From Homarus americanus (lineage: Eukaryota; Arthropoda; Malacostraca; Decapoda; Nephropidae), in NCBI RefSeq assembly GCF_018991925.1, contig NW_024735503.1:2352907-2416906 (forward strand): a DNA stretch of 64,000 nucleotides, given 5' to 3'. Below are positions 1 to 11,496 of this stretch, in pieces. Positions within the stretch are counted from its first letter, which is position 1. Every line of letters begins with the position of its first letter. The notes beneath the pieces are model-generated. The model was not told the DNA's origin, did no database searches, and saw only the letters and a list, made by a program, of their open reading frames with translations. Made by a program: the position numbers and the translations under genes.

Positions 1-277
1 ACGGGCATTGGAATAGCTTCAGGATTTCATGGATTAAATTAGATGCCTTCTGAAGCTAACGAGAGGACTCAGAACACTAACTCCAAGGCCCTCGTGAATT
101 ATCATAAGCTCACACCTGTGTTGACTCCAGTATCCTTGTATATTAACGTATGTAGGCAGTGAGTTCATCCCAGCCCCACAGATGATGACGGCGAACATGG
201 CTTTTAGGGTTCCCAACTGTTCATTGATAAAGTAGAAACTGGGTCAATACTTTTACCTAAAATTTTCAATACTGAGT

Positions 278-604
278 GATGATGGGATGATGATGGAATG
301 ATGAGGGAATGATGAGGGGATGATGAGGGGATGATGGAATGATGGGATGATGATGGGATGATGAGGGGATGATGAGGGAATGATGGGATGATGGTGGAAT
401 GATGAGGGGATGATGAGGGGATGATGGGATGAGAGAATGATGAGGGAATGATGAGAGGATGATGGGATGATGATGGAATGATGGGATGATGATGGGATGA
501 TGAGGGAATTATGAGGGAATGATGAGGGGATGATGGGATGATGATGGAATGATGGGATGATGATGGAATGATGGGATGATGATGGGATGATGAGGGGATG
601 ATGG
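278..604. repeat. ATG-rich minisatellite
   Basis: Tandem array of 9-12-base units built from GATGATGGG, GATGAGGGG and GATGGAATG variants, running without a break for about 330 bases. Units are heterogeneous in order and length, so this is an old or frequently rearranged array. No coding meaning is likely. Confidence 0.95.
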
Positions 605-2490
605 TGTTGTTAACTATAGGAAGAGCAACATCTCATTAACTAAATCTGTAGATGAGTAATTGAAGACTAATACACAATGAATAATGACGATAGTGTACAT
701 ACCAGTTTAAATATAGAAGTTTCACCTGTTGTTAATCATCTAAGACTCACCTGGTATGAGGCTAAATTACCATCCTTTTGAGAGCATTGGTATTTGGAAT
801 ATTCTCACCTGGAAAAGGGATAATTGGAGGCCTTGATGATGTTTAAATATACAACAGACTCCTGACATCCACAGACGTTCAGAATACATCGCCTGTCAGT
901 AATCGACGTTTAAGGATACACACGTAATGCAATACACAAGATTGTATAACATCCAAAAGGTTTAATTTGTTTTCTAGTGTATGGAGAAAAAAACACATCT
1001 GTATTTGCTTTTAATTCCCGAGAATATAAACTTGTGGAAGCATTCGTCACGGTTAAAACATGCTAAATAATCTGGCCCAAATTTACAGCAGAGAAACCGA
1101 GGTGACATGGAAAGCCCAAGTCTATGCTGTGATATGGAGTTAGTTGAAATTACAATCAGGTCAACGATCTAAGTTGCAGGTAAATTTCACTTCAGATTAA
1201 ATATTATTGTAGATACCTGGATTTGGAGTTGTATTAACATTTCAAAAAATTCTTAGCCATTCGTTAGGGAGAAATGTGGATATAAACCTATTTGTTTTGG
1301 GATATTGCATCTCCTTACTCGCTTAATGACCATGTACTATCGTGGATAAAAGTGACACAACAATGTTAAATTATAAAATGAAAATTCATCATTTACATTT
1401 CCCACGGAATAAAAGATATCCTGATTATTAAGCCACCTTGATATCCTAAACCTAAAAGTTAATAATGTACTTGCTAAATGGTTGACATTCGACTTTTTCC
1501 TAGAAATGTTTCAGGAAACAGGAACGTCACTCTGTACATTTACAACGAAAACTCTGGAGAGGGTATTGTCAACAAAGCCCTCCGAGCTGGACTTTCTGGT
1601 CAAGTCCATTAGAAAATCTTCCTAAAGGCTTTGCGTCAAAGGTCATACTCTAACTTTGTGCTTGGCCTCGGAACGTTATTTAATATCAGAATTATTGTGT
1701 GAAGAAAACAGTATCCGTAAAGACAATATTCATGAGGTAAAGGTTCAATCATCATTTACCTTTTATCATTGCCTGTGTGAGACCCAACTGTCCTTAAGTA
1801 ACAAACTCCAGTACCTTTTACAGCCATGTTTATAAGTATGAAATTTATAGAACAGTTGAAATATTGATGGACAATTATTTTTTTAATTTTCTTTCACCTT
1901 CAGCACAGTACATGACACCATGAGAACAACAAGAAGAGGGTCGGCACATTACTTGAGACCTTTAAGGATCTGGTTTACCCTCTCTCTTATGGCCGGACAT
2001 ATGGCCACACACTTGAATACTATGTTCTCGACTGTGTGAAGATAGAACCTTTTAGGGACAGGTCCAAGCACACTGTGTGTGAAATGGGACAACACTTCAT
2101 CTCTAATGGCAACATAGTAGACATATTAAGATTTTATCCACTTTTTTGCACTTAGTAACTATATCAGTTCTCATTTATAGAACCAAATACACAATGTGCT
2201 TGAATACTTCTCACGCAAATGTGAATAACAAAGTGTGCGGCCAGACATACTGCCTCACACGCCTGTACTCAGGCATTTGTGAATAAGTTACCCTTTATGT
2301 ATAGAACTAAACAAATAATGTAATTGAAATACTGTGTAACATTCAGTGCCATAATATCCTGACCACGGGTTAATTATTAAGACTCGTTGTAAACTCTACT
2401 CTGTAATCCTTTTGCGCTACAGCTCACAGGATGAGTGGGGTGCACAATAAAGTAGCCACTGTAAGCGGCAAAATCAATCGAATCTGGGAG
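605..2490. other. AT-rich intergenic DNA
   Basis: No long open frame and no recognisable gene, RNA or mobile element apart from a weak local duplication near 2176-2340. The stretch has single-copy appearance with many stops in all frames. Confidence 0.6.
2176..2340. repeat. degenerate ~124-bp tandem duplication
   Basis: The stretch beginning TATAGAACCAAATACACAATG at 2176 recurs in diverged form from 2300 (TATAGAACTAAACAAATAATG), 124 bases later. A shorter motif, GCAAATGTGAATAA near 2215, recurs as GCATTTGTGAATAA near 2274, about half a period away. A related GGCCGGACATA motif lies near 1991 and GGCCAGACATA near 2240. This may be the remnant of an old satellite-like duplication; divergence is high. 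Confidence 0.35.
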
Positions 2491-2638
2491 GGCCCCTGGG
2501 CGAGCCACCACCCCTGGCAGGGCCCATTGGGGCGCCACGGACCCTGGTCGTGCCGGAGGGGCACCACCGCCCGGGGAGGGTCTCTACGGGCGCCGACGAC
2601 CGTGGAAGGGCTCCGAGAGGCGCCACCGCCCCTGGGAG
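2491..2638. repeat. GC-rich 30-bp minisatellite, five units
   Basis: Five consecutive units start at 2491, 2521, 2551, 2579 and 2609. Each contains a GGCGCCACC-like centre and a CCCTGGGAG-like end, and the block is far more GC-rich than its AT-rich surroundings. One unit is 28 bases and the rest are 30. The array ends a few bases before a 135-bp dispersed repeat that is not GC-rich. Open frames of 75 and 87 codons across it are by-products of the unit length. Confidence 0.8.
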
Positions 2639-2645
2639 AACCTTG

Positions 2646-2780
2646 GGAGTACCTATAATGTGATTCTCAACAAAATTTAATTTTGGGCCAAAACTGTCGA
2701 AAATGTAAACCTTACACCTTAGTAATTTTTTGATCAATATATTACTTTTCTTTCATAATTGAAATTTAAGGGGTTTAAAT
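2646..2780 (+). repeat. 135-bp dispersed repeat, copy 1
   Basis: It starts GAGTACCTATAATG, contains AAAATTTAATTTTGGGCC, and ends near AATTTAAGGGG. A second copy with the same order of motifs and the same length lies at 10101-10235. The first 45 bases and the last 15 are well conserved and the middle is diverged. Two copies with matching ends suggest a mobile or formerly mobile sequence of unknown class. No open frame or terminal inverted repeat is visible. Confidence 0.6.
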
Positions 2781-3943
2781 AATTAATAAGGGCGAACACG
2801 AAATATAATTCTTTACCCTAAATCTATTTCCTTCGTGTTCCGTATGAGTGTCAATAATTTTCACTTAATCAAAAAACCACCTGTGTATGTGTGTAAAGAA
2901 ACATATAAACAGAATGGAAAAATAATAAAGAAAATAAACCTGTGAAGGGAAAACTTTATCAACATCTTGGTCAAAGCTAAGAGCGTCGTACAAAATTTTT
3001 GGGAAGACCAGGAGTGATACGAGCTGTATTGACAGCTACTGCTCACCATCCTGGCCACGGCTGCCGCCACACTTTAACCAAACATACCATCGCCAGTCTC
3101 GTATTTACTCATATCTCCAGTTTATATTACACAGTAATGGCCAGGGATCTCATTACAATCTGCTGGCTGGGTTAATTAACTGACTATGAGCGGGACACCA
3201 CCAACACCACGTTAAGAAAGATACATTAGGTTTACCTCCTGTATTTTCCTCTTGATACATCCAAAATATAAAGTATAGAATCCAATAAAATTAATAATAA
3301 ACGATAATGAAGTCATACTTATTATACTTCAGAAACAGATTTTCTTTACAAGTCAGAGTAGGAGTCTTAAACGATAACAGGGTGAAGTGTTAAGTAGTGG
3401 GCGTGACTGTGACTATTATTGAACCATATTACAGAATGTGGCATCATATTGTTTCTGTCCAGGTGAGCATCAACACTACTTCCTTGTAAATACATATAGT
3501 CCCCGTGTGCGTGTGTATGTGTGCGTGTGTATGTGTATATGTGTTCAGAGTCATTAGCCACCATTCAGACCCTAATTGCCAGATAGTCTTTATATCCTCT
3601 GTACTACCTCCCTGATTACCACGCAGCCATAATTAAGGTAATCTTCCCTCCATTAAAACTGTTTTAATCTCGAATTAAAAGTAATCAGCAGATAATTATC
3701 TCATCATTAAAAGGGGAAAACTTATGTAACTGTTCCTAATTCACTTTTTTCTTCATATTTGTCTGTGGATACAATCTGGGCAGGAAGGAATCAGAAATGA
3801 ATTTCACCGAATTTCGTAAGTTAATATTTCGTCCTTCCAGGTTATTAGACAACGAAAAATATCGCTAAGGAGTATTGTTTAGTGAAATATTAATCAAATA
3901 TACACAGGTACTGTACATTGTGAGACTGTATACAGAAGTACAG
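2781..3943. other. AT-rich intergenic DNA
   Basis: Nothing recognisable apart from a short imperfect GT-rich run at about 3505-3545. Short open frames on the minus strand (2861-3070 and 3367-3564) have low-complexity translations and no family signature. Confidence 0.55.
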
Positions 3944-4196
3944 TAACTTCAAAAAGTCCGTGTCTTCGGCAATCAGAATGACCCGCTGGAGCGAAACCTG
4001 AAAGTCCTTTAGTTCAGTTGTGATTTACAACCCAAAGATGGTGCTTCTTGCAGCACGCGTTAAATGACACGACGCCTAGTATAGTTGCCTGGAGACCTTA
4101 TGCACAAATCACTAATGTGAAAGCCAGTTTAGGCCTATATTATAATTAACAATATATATATTATGAGACTAATACTGTCGTATCTATAAGTTCGTA
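3944..4196 (-). mobile_element. ~250-bp interspersed repeat, copy 1
   Basis: The reverse complement matches 13183-13441 almost end to end, at about 80-85 percent by eye. Shared landmarks in order are AGTTACG, AGATACGACAGTA, TAGGCCTAA, TGGCTTTCACATTAGTGATT, GAAGCACCATCT, a GTTGTRAATCACAAC hairpin and TTGCCGAAGACACGGAC. The shared part ends at ACTGTAC, followed by TACAG-like simple sequence. Length and a simple-repeat tail resemble a SINE, but I see no clear tRNA promoter boxes, so the class is open. Confidence 0.75.
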
Positions 4197-4411
4197 ACTT
4201 GGGAACTAGCAATTTTGAAAGATTAACCTAACAATGATCCGGACACAGTGTAGCGGCCTGGGGGTGACGACAACTGCCTGCCTGCTGGAGAACTCACCGC
4301 ACGAGGGGTAAGAGAGGTAGGTAAGGGATAGAGTTCTCGGCGGTAGGAGGAGTGGGACTGTGAAGATTGGGGTACATGTTGAAATGAATGGGGCTCCAAA
4401 TTAACATACGC
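4197..4411. other. unassigned sequence before the gypsy fragment
   Basis: Moderately GC-rich, with TGTAGCGGCCTGGGGG at about 4249. It may be further decayed retroelement flank, but I cannot match it to anything else in the window. Confidence 0.3.
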
Positions 4412-4752
4412 AGGCAGGCTTCAGGCGGCCATCAGGGACATGTGGGCGCAGAGGCTGTAGTACCTGACGAGGAGGCGGAGGGGATCCCCAAAGTTCTGCA
4501 GGTGAACTGTGTAAGTCCTCCTTGTAATGAGCCCTGATGGAAAGGAGGTGACTTTGAAACCCCTCTATCACCCCATCCAACTGGGGATGATAAGCAGTGG
4601 CCCGCTGACGCGACGTCCCCAGAAGATGAAGGAGCTGTTGCCAAGTCGTGCCACCCATCCAGAAACGCCCAGTCTGTCATCGCTACAATGTCGCTTGTGT
4701 TCCCCGTGATCCGTGGAGGTAACTTAAACATCATCGACATCAGGAAGGTAAC
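4412..4752 (-). pseudogene. Ty3/gypsy pol remnant, RT motif fused to integrase
   Basis: Reading the minus strand from 4752 downward, a decayed reverse-transcriptase active-site segment comes first: an IDDV motif, then a stop, then VTSTDHGEH, matching the usual YxDDVLVxSxDHxxHL pattern. Within about 20 codons the reading passes, with a frameshift, into the C-terminal part of the integrase core: TWQQLLHLLGTSRQRATAYH, then PQLDGVIEGF, and further on KEDLHSSPAELWGSP. In intact gypsy pol these two regions are several hundred residues apart, with RNase H and the N-terminal integrase between them. All of that is missing. The open part is 4401-4658 (85 codons). The same fusion occurs at 27931-28165. 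It is dead; nothing here encodes a working polymerase or integrase. The family assignment rests on motifs seen by eye and is strong for integrase, good for RT. Confidence 0.8.
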
Positions 4753-4853
4753 AGAACCCTAAGATTGGGAAGGGTATGGATTACCCCCCTCCTTCACCTA
4801 TCCCAGTCGGTGGGTCCTGATACCTTTCGTTGGCAACTGGCGAATGGTACACT
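4743..4853. mobile_element. truncated fold-back element
   Basis: This segment matches the fold-back element at 47278-47448. The right arm is nearly complete (TATCCCAGTCGGTGGGTCC, then TTGGCAACTGGCGAATGGTA), the left arm keeps only GGAAGGTA through GATTGGGAAGGGT, and the central C-rich loop is about 30 bases shorter. It abuts the RT end of the gypsy remnant. The second gypsy remnant also has a piece of this element at the same side. Confidence 0.65.
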
Positions 4854-5166
4854 CTGCAACAGTTCAGCCTGGTCGACCTGGTCGAAAGATATGGCCAGTG
4901 TGGCACCAGCGCGTGTGTGAAGTTCGTGTGTACATGCTGGAAAAATTGTCGGATCATCCTCTCCCTCTGTGAACCACGAGACTCAATAAGTTGTCAATCA
5001 GAAGCAGTCGTTAAGTTGATCTATAGATGGCGCAGGACGATGTAAGGGTGAGGGGGGTCACTTGGAGTGAGGGGGAGCTTAGCAAGTGGCGTGATGGTGG
5101 TGAGGTAGGGTCAGGGTGTTAACCGCAACACTAATAATTTGACAGCTATTTTTTTATACAACTATA
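4854..5166. other. unassigned intergenic DNA
   Basis: A 71-codon open frame (4830-5045, plus) begins inside the fold-back element and has no family signature. I regard it as chance. Nothing else is seen. Confidence 0.5.
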
Positions 5167-5299
5167 AGTATGTGGTGCTGCACCTATGAGTATGTGGTGC
5201 TGCACCTATGAGTATGTGGTTTCTACACCTAGGAGTATGTGGTGCTACAGATTGGTGTATGTGGTGGTACAGCTAGGTTTATGTTGTGCTACAAGTGAA
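5167..5299. repeat. 22-bp minisatellite, about six units
   Basis: Units of the type AGTATGTGGTGCTGCACCTA plus TG. The first two are identical and later ones become progressively diverged toward 5299. Confidence 0.85.
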
Positions 5300-6559
5300 T
5301 GAACAGTGTTACAGCTACGTATCTTCTGTGTTCCAGCAAATTAATTATCTACCAGTAAACATTTTTATTGGTGTTGTAGAGACAGTGGTGTAACAGCGTT
5401 GTAACCAGCTGCTCACGTTGTAGCAGTTACCTGTGTACGTGTGTGGTTTTTAGTTATCTTGATATATGAAGACACGTAGAACTTCTTGTGGTGTTCTCTA
5501 CAAGGCTGTCGTAGCTAAATTAAATTCTATTAAAACAATTTTAGTGAAGGGAATAATTTAATAAAGCGATAAAAAACTGGTGGTACGAGTAAGTTAGAAT
5601 AAAAACTACATCAGAGGCTGCGATACTCAGCTTCGGGTATTGGTATTCTGGCAGCAGGACTGAGTGATCAGCTGATGGAGGCGCGATTTAATCTGAGGGT
5701 TTCGTGATGCTGGTGTAGTGTGTCGATGTTAAACCGTGTGGCAGCTGGTCACATCTTTTTTCACTGACTTGATGGTTGTGATTTAATGTCATAAATCATT
5801 TAAGCTTTGTTATTAAGTTTTGTAAGATTGATTCTGAGAAACAACTGTGCTGCGATTTTTTAGCCAAATCAGGAATATTTTTCCTCGGGTAAAAACACTG
5901 CAATGGTCTAGAGACGCCAAGGGGTTACGTTAGGAGGATTTTTGAGCTGAAAAATAGATTTTGCCCAAAATCTTAGTGGAGGTCGTCCTCGAAATCCTGA
6001 TCAAGATTCCGATCCAGAGACGCAAATGGGTAGAGCTTTGAGAGTTGTGATGAGGAAATAAGAGCTCCGGAGGTATGACGTAGACACTACAGCCCTTGTC
6101 TATAGAATGTTGAATAAGCCGATAAATATTTTGGTGAAAAACCTTTCAGTAGTCAGTCTACCCCCTCCCACCAACCCACCACCCAGACTCACAGAATTAT
6201 ATTTACTGTAAAAATTGCGAGACACAACTTCTCCGGTTAAATAAACGTAACATTTACAGTTTCCCTTTATTTGGTTGAGTTTCATTGCTTGTTGTCAGTG
6301 AATTTAGTTCAGTTTGGTCCGTAGTTTGTAATTACTAGTCAAACACAGCTGTTTAGTTAGTGTTGTGTTGTATTTGGGTTTATTGTTTTACTCCAAAAAA
6401 GCTGATTCACACACTTGATCCAAAGGAGACTGCCAGGTTGAACGCCAACACCTCCCTTAAATATAAATATATTTGTACCACAATTCACGACCATTTTTTT
6501 CTGACATTCTTGCTTTAAAATCATTATCACTTTATTCGGTCGAAGTTAGCATACTTTCC
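5300..6559. other. intergenic DNA, no gene seen
   Basis: Short open frames only. Near 5940-5975 a TTTTGCCCAAAATC motif faintly recalls the TTTTGGGCC part of the 135-bp repeat, but no extended match was found. Confidence 0.5.
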
Positions 6560-6788
6560 ACTGTCATCACATCCACACTCACTGTCATCACATCCACACT
6601 CACTGTCATCACATCCACACTCACTATCATCACATCCACACTCACTGTCATCACATCCACACCCACTGTTATCACATCCACACTCACTGTCATCACATCC
6701 ACACCCACTGTCATCACACCCACACCCACTGTTATCACACCCACTGCCCTTATGATAACTACGCTCTTATCATCACATCCACACTCAT
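6560..6788. repeat. 21-bp minisatellite, about 11 units
   Basis: The unit is ACTGTCATCACATCCACACT plus C, with single-base variants (CACTATCATC, CCCACTGTTATC). Because 21 is a multiple of three, the array is open on both strands (6473-6793 plus, 6532-6744 minus). These are not genes. Confidence 0.95.
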
Positions 6789-8085
6789 TCTAATCCAGGA
6801 AGCGTATAAAACAAGCATCTTAGACTAGCTCTGTGTGTACCTTTTATGACCAAAGAAATTTACAGTAAGTAGAAGCCTGAGTTCACGGTCCTGCTCCCCG
6901 AGAGACCACCATCCACCCAGCGAGTAATGCAAGTGATTCTCAAAATGGCCAGCGTGTAATCCTCACCAACAAAACTTGACTCTAGCATTCGGGGAGTAAA
7001 TGTTTATCGTGCAATAAAGTTTTTTGGTTTTCCTTTCTGACGAAGATGTAGTTTAAAACTTACCCCAAAACACCATGAAAATACACAGCAAATTTAATCA
7101 GCACGAATCTCTTAGGAACTAATTGTTATCGTGGAAACTAGTAACTTGCTAAATAAAGTGAGTATTCTTGTAACGTTATACCACCTTAGACAACATTTTG
7201 CTTTTATGGAACAACTAAACAAAATTCATAGAGTTTACGAATTATTTTTGGTTCTGAATTGTGTATGTGTGTGTGTGTGTGGGATGTAGGAGCTATAGGT
7301 CATTGAGGGAGAAGATGGCTCAGATGGAGACAGAGGGAGGTGGAGGAAAGTGGTGTGGGAGATGGTGGACAGTCAGGCGATGGTTAAAAAGACACACCCT
7401 GGTAAATATGCCACTACAGTATTGTCCTTGTTGGTGGGTGATCGCCCCCCCCTCCCTTACCTCGCCTTGACAAAAGCTGTATATAATAGTACAGTCGATC
7501 ACCGTCTGCCGCCCCTCCCCTTGGTGCCTGGTGTACATTAACTCATAGTCTCACTCCCTTCACTCGTCAAATCACTGCACAAGTTGGAGCGGATTGTTCT
7601 GCATGGACATTCTTGTATAAGATATACTCGTAGTTCCTCCGCTACGTGTCTCCCAGAGGCACTTCATCTTTTTATTCAATAACTTTATTTCGCTCTTCTT
7701 AACGTTTCCTGCCCTCACGTGATGCATGGATGCGTTTGAAAGCAGTTCTCTCCAACTCCTTTAAACTGTTACGTTAATCTTACCACGTTTTTATAATACT
7801 GTACTGACAGACTGTACTCACTATGCCGCCTTGGTGAGGCATATTATCTGCATTACTCGGTGTGCTTTAGGTCTCACAGTCTAGTTTCTTTTATAGCCTT
7901 AATCTTCACCATTTTCTTGTAATTCTCTAATCATGACTTAATGTCCCATACACTCCAAATGTTTATGTACAGTTTACAGTATATTAAGATAAACTTAAGC
8001 TTTATCTGCTTACACTGTATGTTAATTAAAGTTAGGTCTATTATAGAAACCTCAAAGGTCTTCCCTGTCGACCTCCTTGTTGCTC

Positions 8086-8088
<3 letters not shown>
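6789..8088. other. intergenic DNA, no gene seen
   Basis: Short open frames at 7261-7541 overlap a small GT run and have no conserved motif on either strand. I see no exon with convincing splice sites. Confidence 0.5.

Positions 8089-8141
<53 letters not shown>
8089..8141. repeat. (TA)n microsatellite
   Basis: About 26 TA units ending exactly at the 5' end of the proposed solo LTR. Together with 8936-9026 it appears to be one TA tract split by an insertion. Confidence 0.95.
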
Positions 8142-8145
<4 letters not shown>

Positions 8146-8931
8146 ACGACCGTGTCGTATTTTTCTATTTTATTTTATATAACATGCTTCCATGTTCCAT
8201 ATTATTCCTGTAATGATGTGTTGTATTTACTATTATATAATCTAGTCACCTTACCCTGTGCTGTTAAGGTTTTAACTGTTATTATTTGTTCAAACCCATT
8301 TTATATTGTAACCAGTATTCTTTGTTCTCTAACGACCATCTGCATCGTTAAACGACCCACCGGCGGGTCGCGTGGCGGGAGCCGACCTTATATATAGGAC
8401 CCACCAACTGACGGAGTTAGTTCAGTCCTCTTGTCATACAGTTCACATCCTTTGAGTGCCACTCGTCACCTGTTACTTATACTTAATTTATTTGTGTTGT
8501 TCCTGTCGCCACCAATGTGGTATATCTATGTGAGTACCTATTTATGTCTCTGTTTGTGTCCATCAGTATTTGCTTAGTTACATTTAAGTAATTCAGTGTT
8601 GTTTCACGTTAGTTAATTTCAGTGTTAGTTTTTATATGTTTATGCAGTGTTAACGTAATCCAATGCTTTATTTTTATTCTTTTGATGTTTCGATGTTTAT
8701 CATTTGTGTCTTAAAAGTTTCGATGGTGAATCAATTTGTTGTGACAGCCTACGAGGCTCTTTATTGTGTTAATATTTAATTAATTAAATTCTTAAAGGTT
8801 TACTTTATTTATTTTTATTCTTTTAATTTACTTCACTTTTTTGTTTGGTTACGCCTAGAACCTGGATATTTAAGTAAATTAAGAGACGGCGAAGCATATA
8901 CCTAGATCACGCGCACCTACAGTGATTTACT

Positions 8932-8935
<4 letters not shown>
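8142..8935 (+). mobile_element. candidate solo LTR inserted in (TA)n
   Basis: This 794-bp non-repetitive segment begins TGTTACGACCGTG and ends ACTTGCA, so it has the TG...CA ends of a retrotransposon LTR. It lies directly between two (TA)n tracts, so a 5-bp target duplication of TATAT fits but cannot be proved in a TA tract. Inside it has a TATA box, an initiator and a small GC-rich hairpin, in the order expected of the U3-R part of an LTR. No internal region, primer-binding site or polypurine tract follows before the second TA tract, hence solo LTR. Ty3/gypsy or BEL origin cannot be told. Alternative: an unrelated unique segment that happens to sit between two TA tracts. Confidence 0.5.
8353..8427 (+). 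promoter_or_regulatory. TATA plus initiator core promoter in LTR
   Basis: TATATATA at 8389-8396 is followed at 8422-8427 by TCAGTC, which fits the arthropod initiator TCAGTY. The spacing, about 35 bases from the first T of TATA to the A at 8424, is slightly long but acceptable. Upstream, CGACCC (8353-8358) and GGGTCG (8365-8370) form a perfect 6-bp stem. No downstream promoter element of the AGAC type is obvious. If this is an LTR, U3 ends and R begins near 8424. Confidence 0.45.

Positions 8936-9026
<91 letters not shown>
8936..9026. repeat. (TA)n microsatellite
   Basis: About 45 uninterrupted AT units immediately after the proposed LTR end. Confidence 0.95.
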
Positions 9027-9028
<2 letters not shown>

Positions 9029-10100
9029 AAGCTTATAGATACCGTGTATGCATGACCAAAGAGCAGTAATTGTCGATTATATTCGAGAAAATTGAATAAG
9101 ACTCTGGCCAAAGTATTTACACGCGTTAGATAGGCAATCTTACTTCTCCTTAAAGAGGTCGACCCTATTTCCTGATACCTAGGTTAATGGAAATTCTCAA
9201 ATGGAGTGAGTTTCTTGCATTTTTCCAGGAGTTATAAAAGGTTATTATCCTGGAGGCGCTACTCCAGTGAGAAGTGCTCCTCCGTGTTGCTGCTCCTCCA
9301 ACCTGATTGCTTACTATAATGACTTTTGCTTTTCACACCTTCTTTACCTCCCGTGATGTTATCCAGTCAAAGTTATAAGAGCATCGTTTAAAATTTTATT
9401 CTGCAACTTAATATGAGACGGCGGAAAGTTTGCATTGCTAGAAGCGATGTTGGAAAACTTGGAATACAGGAAATAGTAAAGTAATGACAGAGTATTGGGG
9501 AAAAAACGGAAATAGGTAAAGTTTAATAGAATCCTATGTTGAATATCTTCCTAGTGTACAGTTTATGTAATCTTTTAAATATATATTATTTTGGTATTAG
9601 GAGGAAATGTGGAACAATAACAGCTATCATGTAAAATTTGTTTTAAATCAAATTTCGACTTAATTCGTTTTTTAAATGAATTAAATGGTTGGAATTCGGA
9701 ATGAATAAGAAGTAACCGAGCGGTTACGAAAAGAAAATACAGTACTACAGGAATAAATAAATGTAACACGTACATTACAAGCTGAGCAGATAATAGGTAG
9801 ACGATATAGAGGAGGGTAATGGTCACACTGTTAAACGAGGGAAAACCCACTGGAGAAATAAATGAAGAAATCTTTTAGATGGTGTAGCAGAACACACAAG
9901 GGAGAGAGAGGGAGAACAAAGGAATAAGATCACATCCAGAAGAACACAAAAACACCAACCAATCGCCTCGGAACCAATAGTTAGCGAGTACAGTAATTAG
10001 CACTGATAAAAACGTCATTAAAATCTTCCAGGCGTCATTATGACCACTAATTGCCCCACAATCGACTTGTAGTCCATAGATTCGGAATCGGCATAATCAG
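9027..10100. other. intergenic DNA, no gene seen
   Basis: A 91-codon minus-strand open frame (9575-9850) is rich in hydrophobic residues encoded by AT-rich codons and shows no family motif. Nothing else is recognised. Confidence 0.5.
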
Positions 10101-10235
10101 GAGTACCTATAATGAGATTTTGAACAAAATCCAATTTTGGGCCGATACAGCCGAACTGTAACCCGAATGGCTTTTAAGAACATTTGGACGGAATTTATAC
10201 TGTTCTCCGGAATTTGAATTTAAGGGGAATAACTA
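10101..10235 (+). repeat. 135-bp dispersed repeat, copy 2
   Basis: Same ends and motif order as 2646-2780: GAGTACCTATAATG at the start, CCAATTTTGGGCC inside, and AATTTAAGGGG near the end. Same length and same orientation. Here there is no GC-rich minisatellite upstream, so the minisatellite is not part of the repeat unit. Confidence 0.6.
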
Positions 10236-10498
10236 TCAAATACTTCTAAAAAATATATAAAACGCCATAAAGTCGCCTCGGAAAGTAACAAGCACTGAAA
10301 ACAATTTAATAAAAAAATATTTGCTTGCATAGTAATAACAAATATAATATTTTATGTGGCAGCCGAGGCATGGCAACTGAGTATGTTTGTTGCTTGAAAT
10401 AATGAGGAACAAACTGATAAGGAAACGATAGAATAATTGAACTAAAAAAAATCAGAAATTGTCGAATAGTATCAAAATATTCCGACCTCGGTTACTTT

Positions 10499-10501
<3 letters not shown>

Positions 10502-10586
<85 letters not shown>

Positions 10587-10590
10587 TATA
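10502..10590. repeat. (TA)n microsatellite
   Basis: About 41 TA units ending in a short TAGATATAGATAG transition. Confidence 0.95.
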
Positions 10591-11452
10591 GATAGTTTAG
10601 CAGAAATAATTTTATATATGATAAAATATATTTTCAGTTTGTAGCCAGATTTTGTATTATTGGTCAATCTCTTCTGTCATGCAGCAGTATATCCCATGAA
10701 CAGTATCCACGCCGTTAAATATTGCAAGTTAAGGCTTTACATTGAACGTTGATGGTCAAGTAAATAAGCCGATTGCACATGACGATTGACTAATTTTGGC
10801 ATGTCAGTGAGAGTGTTATCCCTGCTGGATGGTAAAGCTAAAATTTTATGAATTTCGTTTAGTGGTGACCAAAAAATACACCCAATTCCAATCCCTAATG
10901 CATTGTGATATTTTACAGGAGCAAAACTTTTTTTTCGAGTTCGAGAGAATTTGTCGACACAGTCAGCAATCTTTCTCAAAGGTTAGAAGTCGGAATCTTG
11001 AATCTTTCTTTGACACGTTCTTCTGGTCTCTCTGTCCTCCACTCTCAGTCTGGTATTTTGCACTTGTTTCTTACCATGTCTCCCCATCATCAATGTTCCT
11101 CTTACTCTCCTTCTCGTAGGCTTATTCCAGTAAGTCCTCAATTTCTCGGTCTCGGGTGATACGTCTCTGTTAAATAGGTTGGAGAGAACGACAAGTTTTG
11201 GATATTTGGAGAAAAATATCTTATTGGTGTAATTAAAATCCTGAATGACTAGGCTGTGCGAAATGATTAGAGTATTTGAGAGCAATATTAAATTACGAGT
11301 CTTGTTAAAAACCTGATATTAGGGATCGAGTAATGAAAGGAAGATCAGGCTGACTCGTGAGAACATTATGTAATGGGATGAGCCTCAGAGTAGAGCGTTC
11401 AGGGACACTACCTGTAGACGTCCTTGTTCTAACTAATATAGATATGGAGCAC

Positions 11453-11454
<2 letters not shown>
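10591..11454. other. unique DNA with unassigned minus-strand open frames
   Basis: Two minus-strand frames lie end to end, 11285-10983 (100 codons, many Arg and Lys) and 10979-10737 (80 codons). Their translations are not low-complexity, but codon third positions are AT-rich like the background, the two frames are separated by a stop and a frame change, and no family motif is visible. Decayed transposon coding sequence is possible; chance is about as likely. Confidence 0.3.

Positions 11455-11493
<39 letters not shown>
11455..11493. repeat. (GT)n microsatellite
   Basis: About 19 GT units without interruption. Confidence 0.95.

Positions 11494-11496
<3 letters not shown>

Noticed and set aside
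4245..4300. TGTAGCGGCCTGGGGG as a gypsy LTR start
   Set aside because: It is on the strand opposite to the neighbouring gypsy remnant, and no matching second LTR or TG...CA end was found.
10737..11285. Two adjacent basic minus-strand frames as a transposase remnant
   Set aside because: No catalytic or helix-turn-helix motif could be identified and codon use matches the background; left as unassigned.
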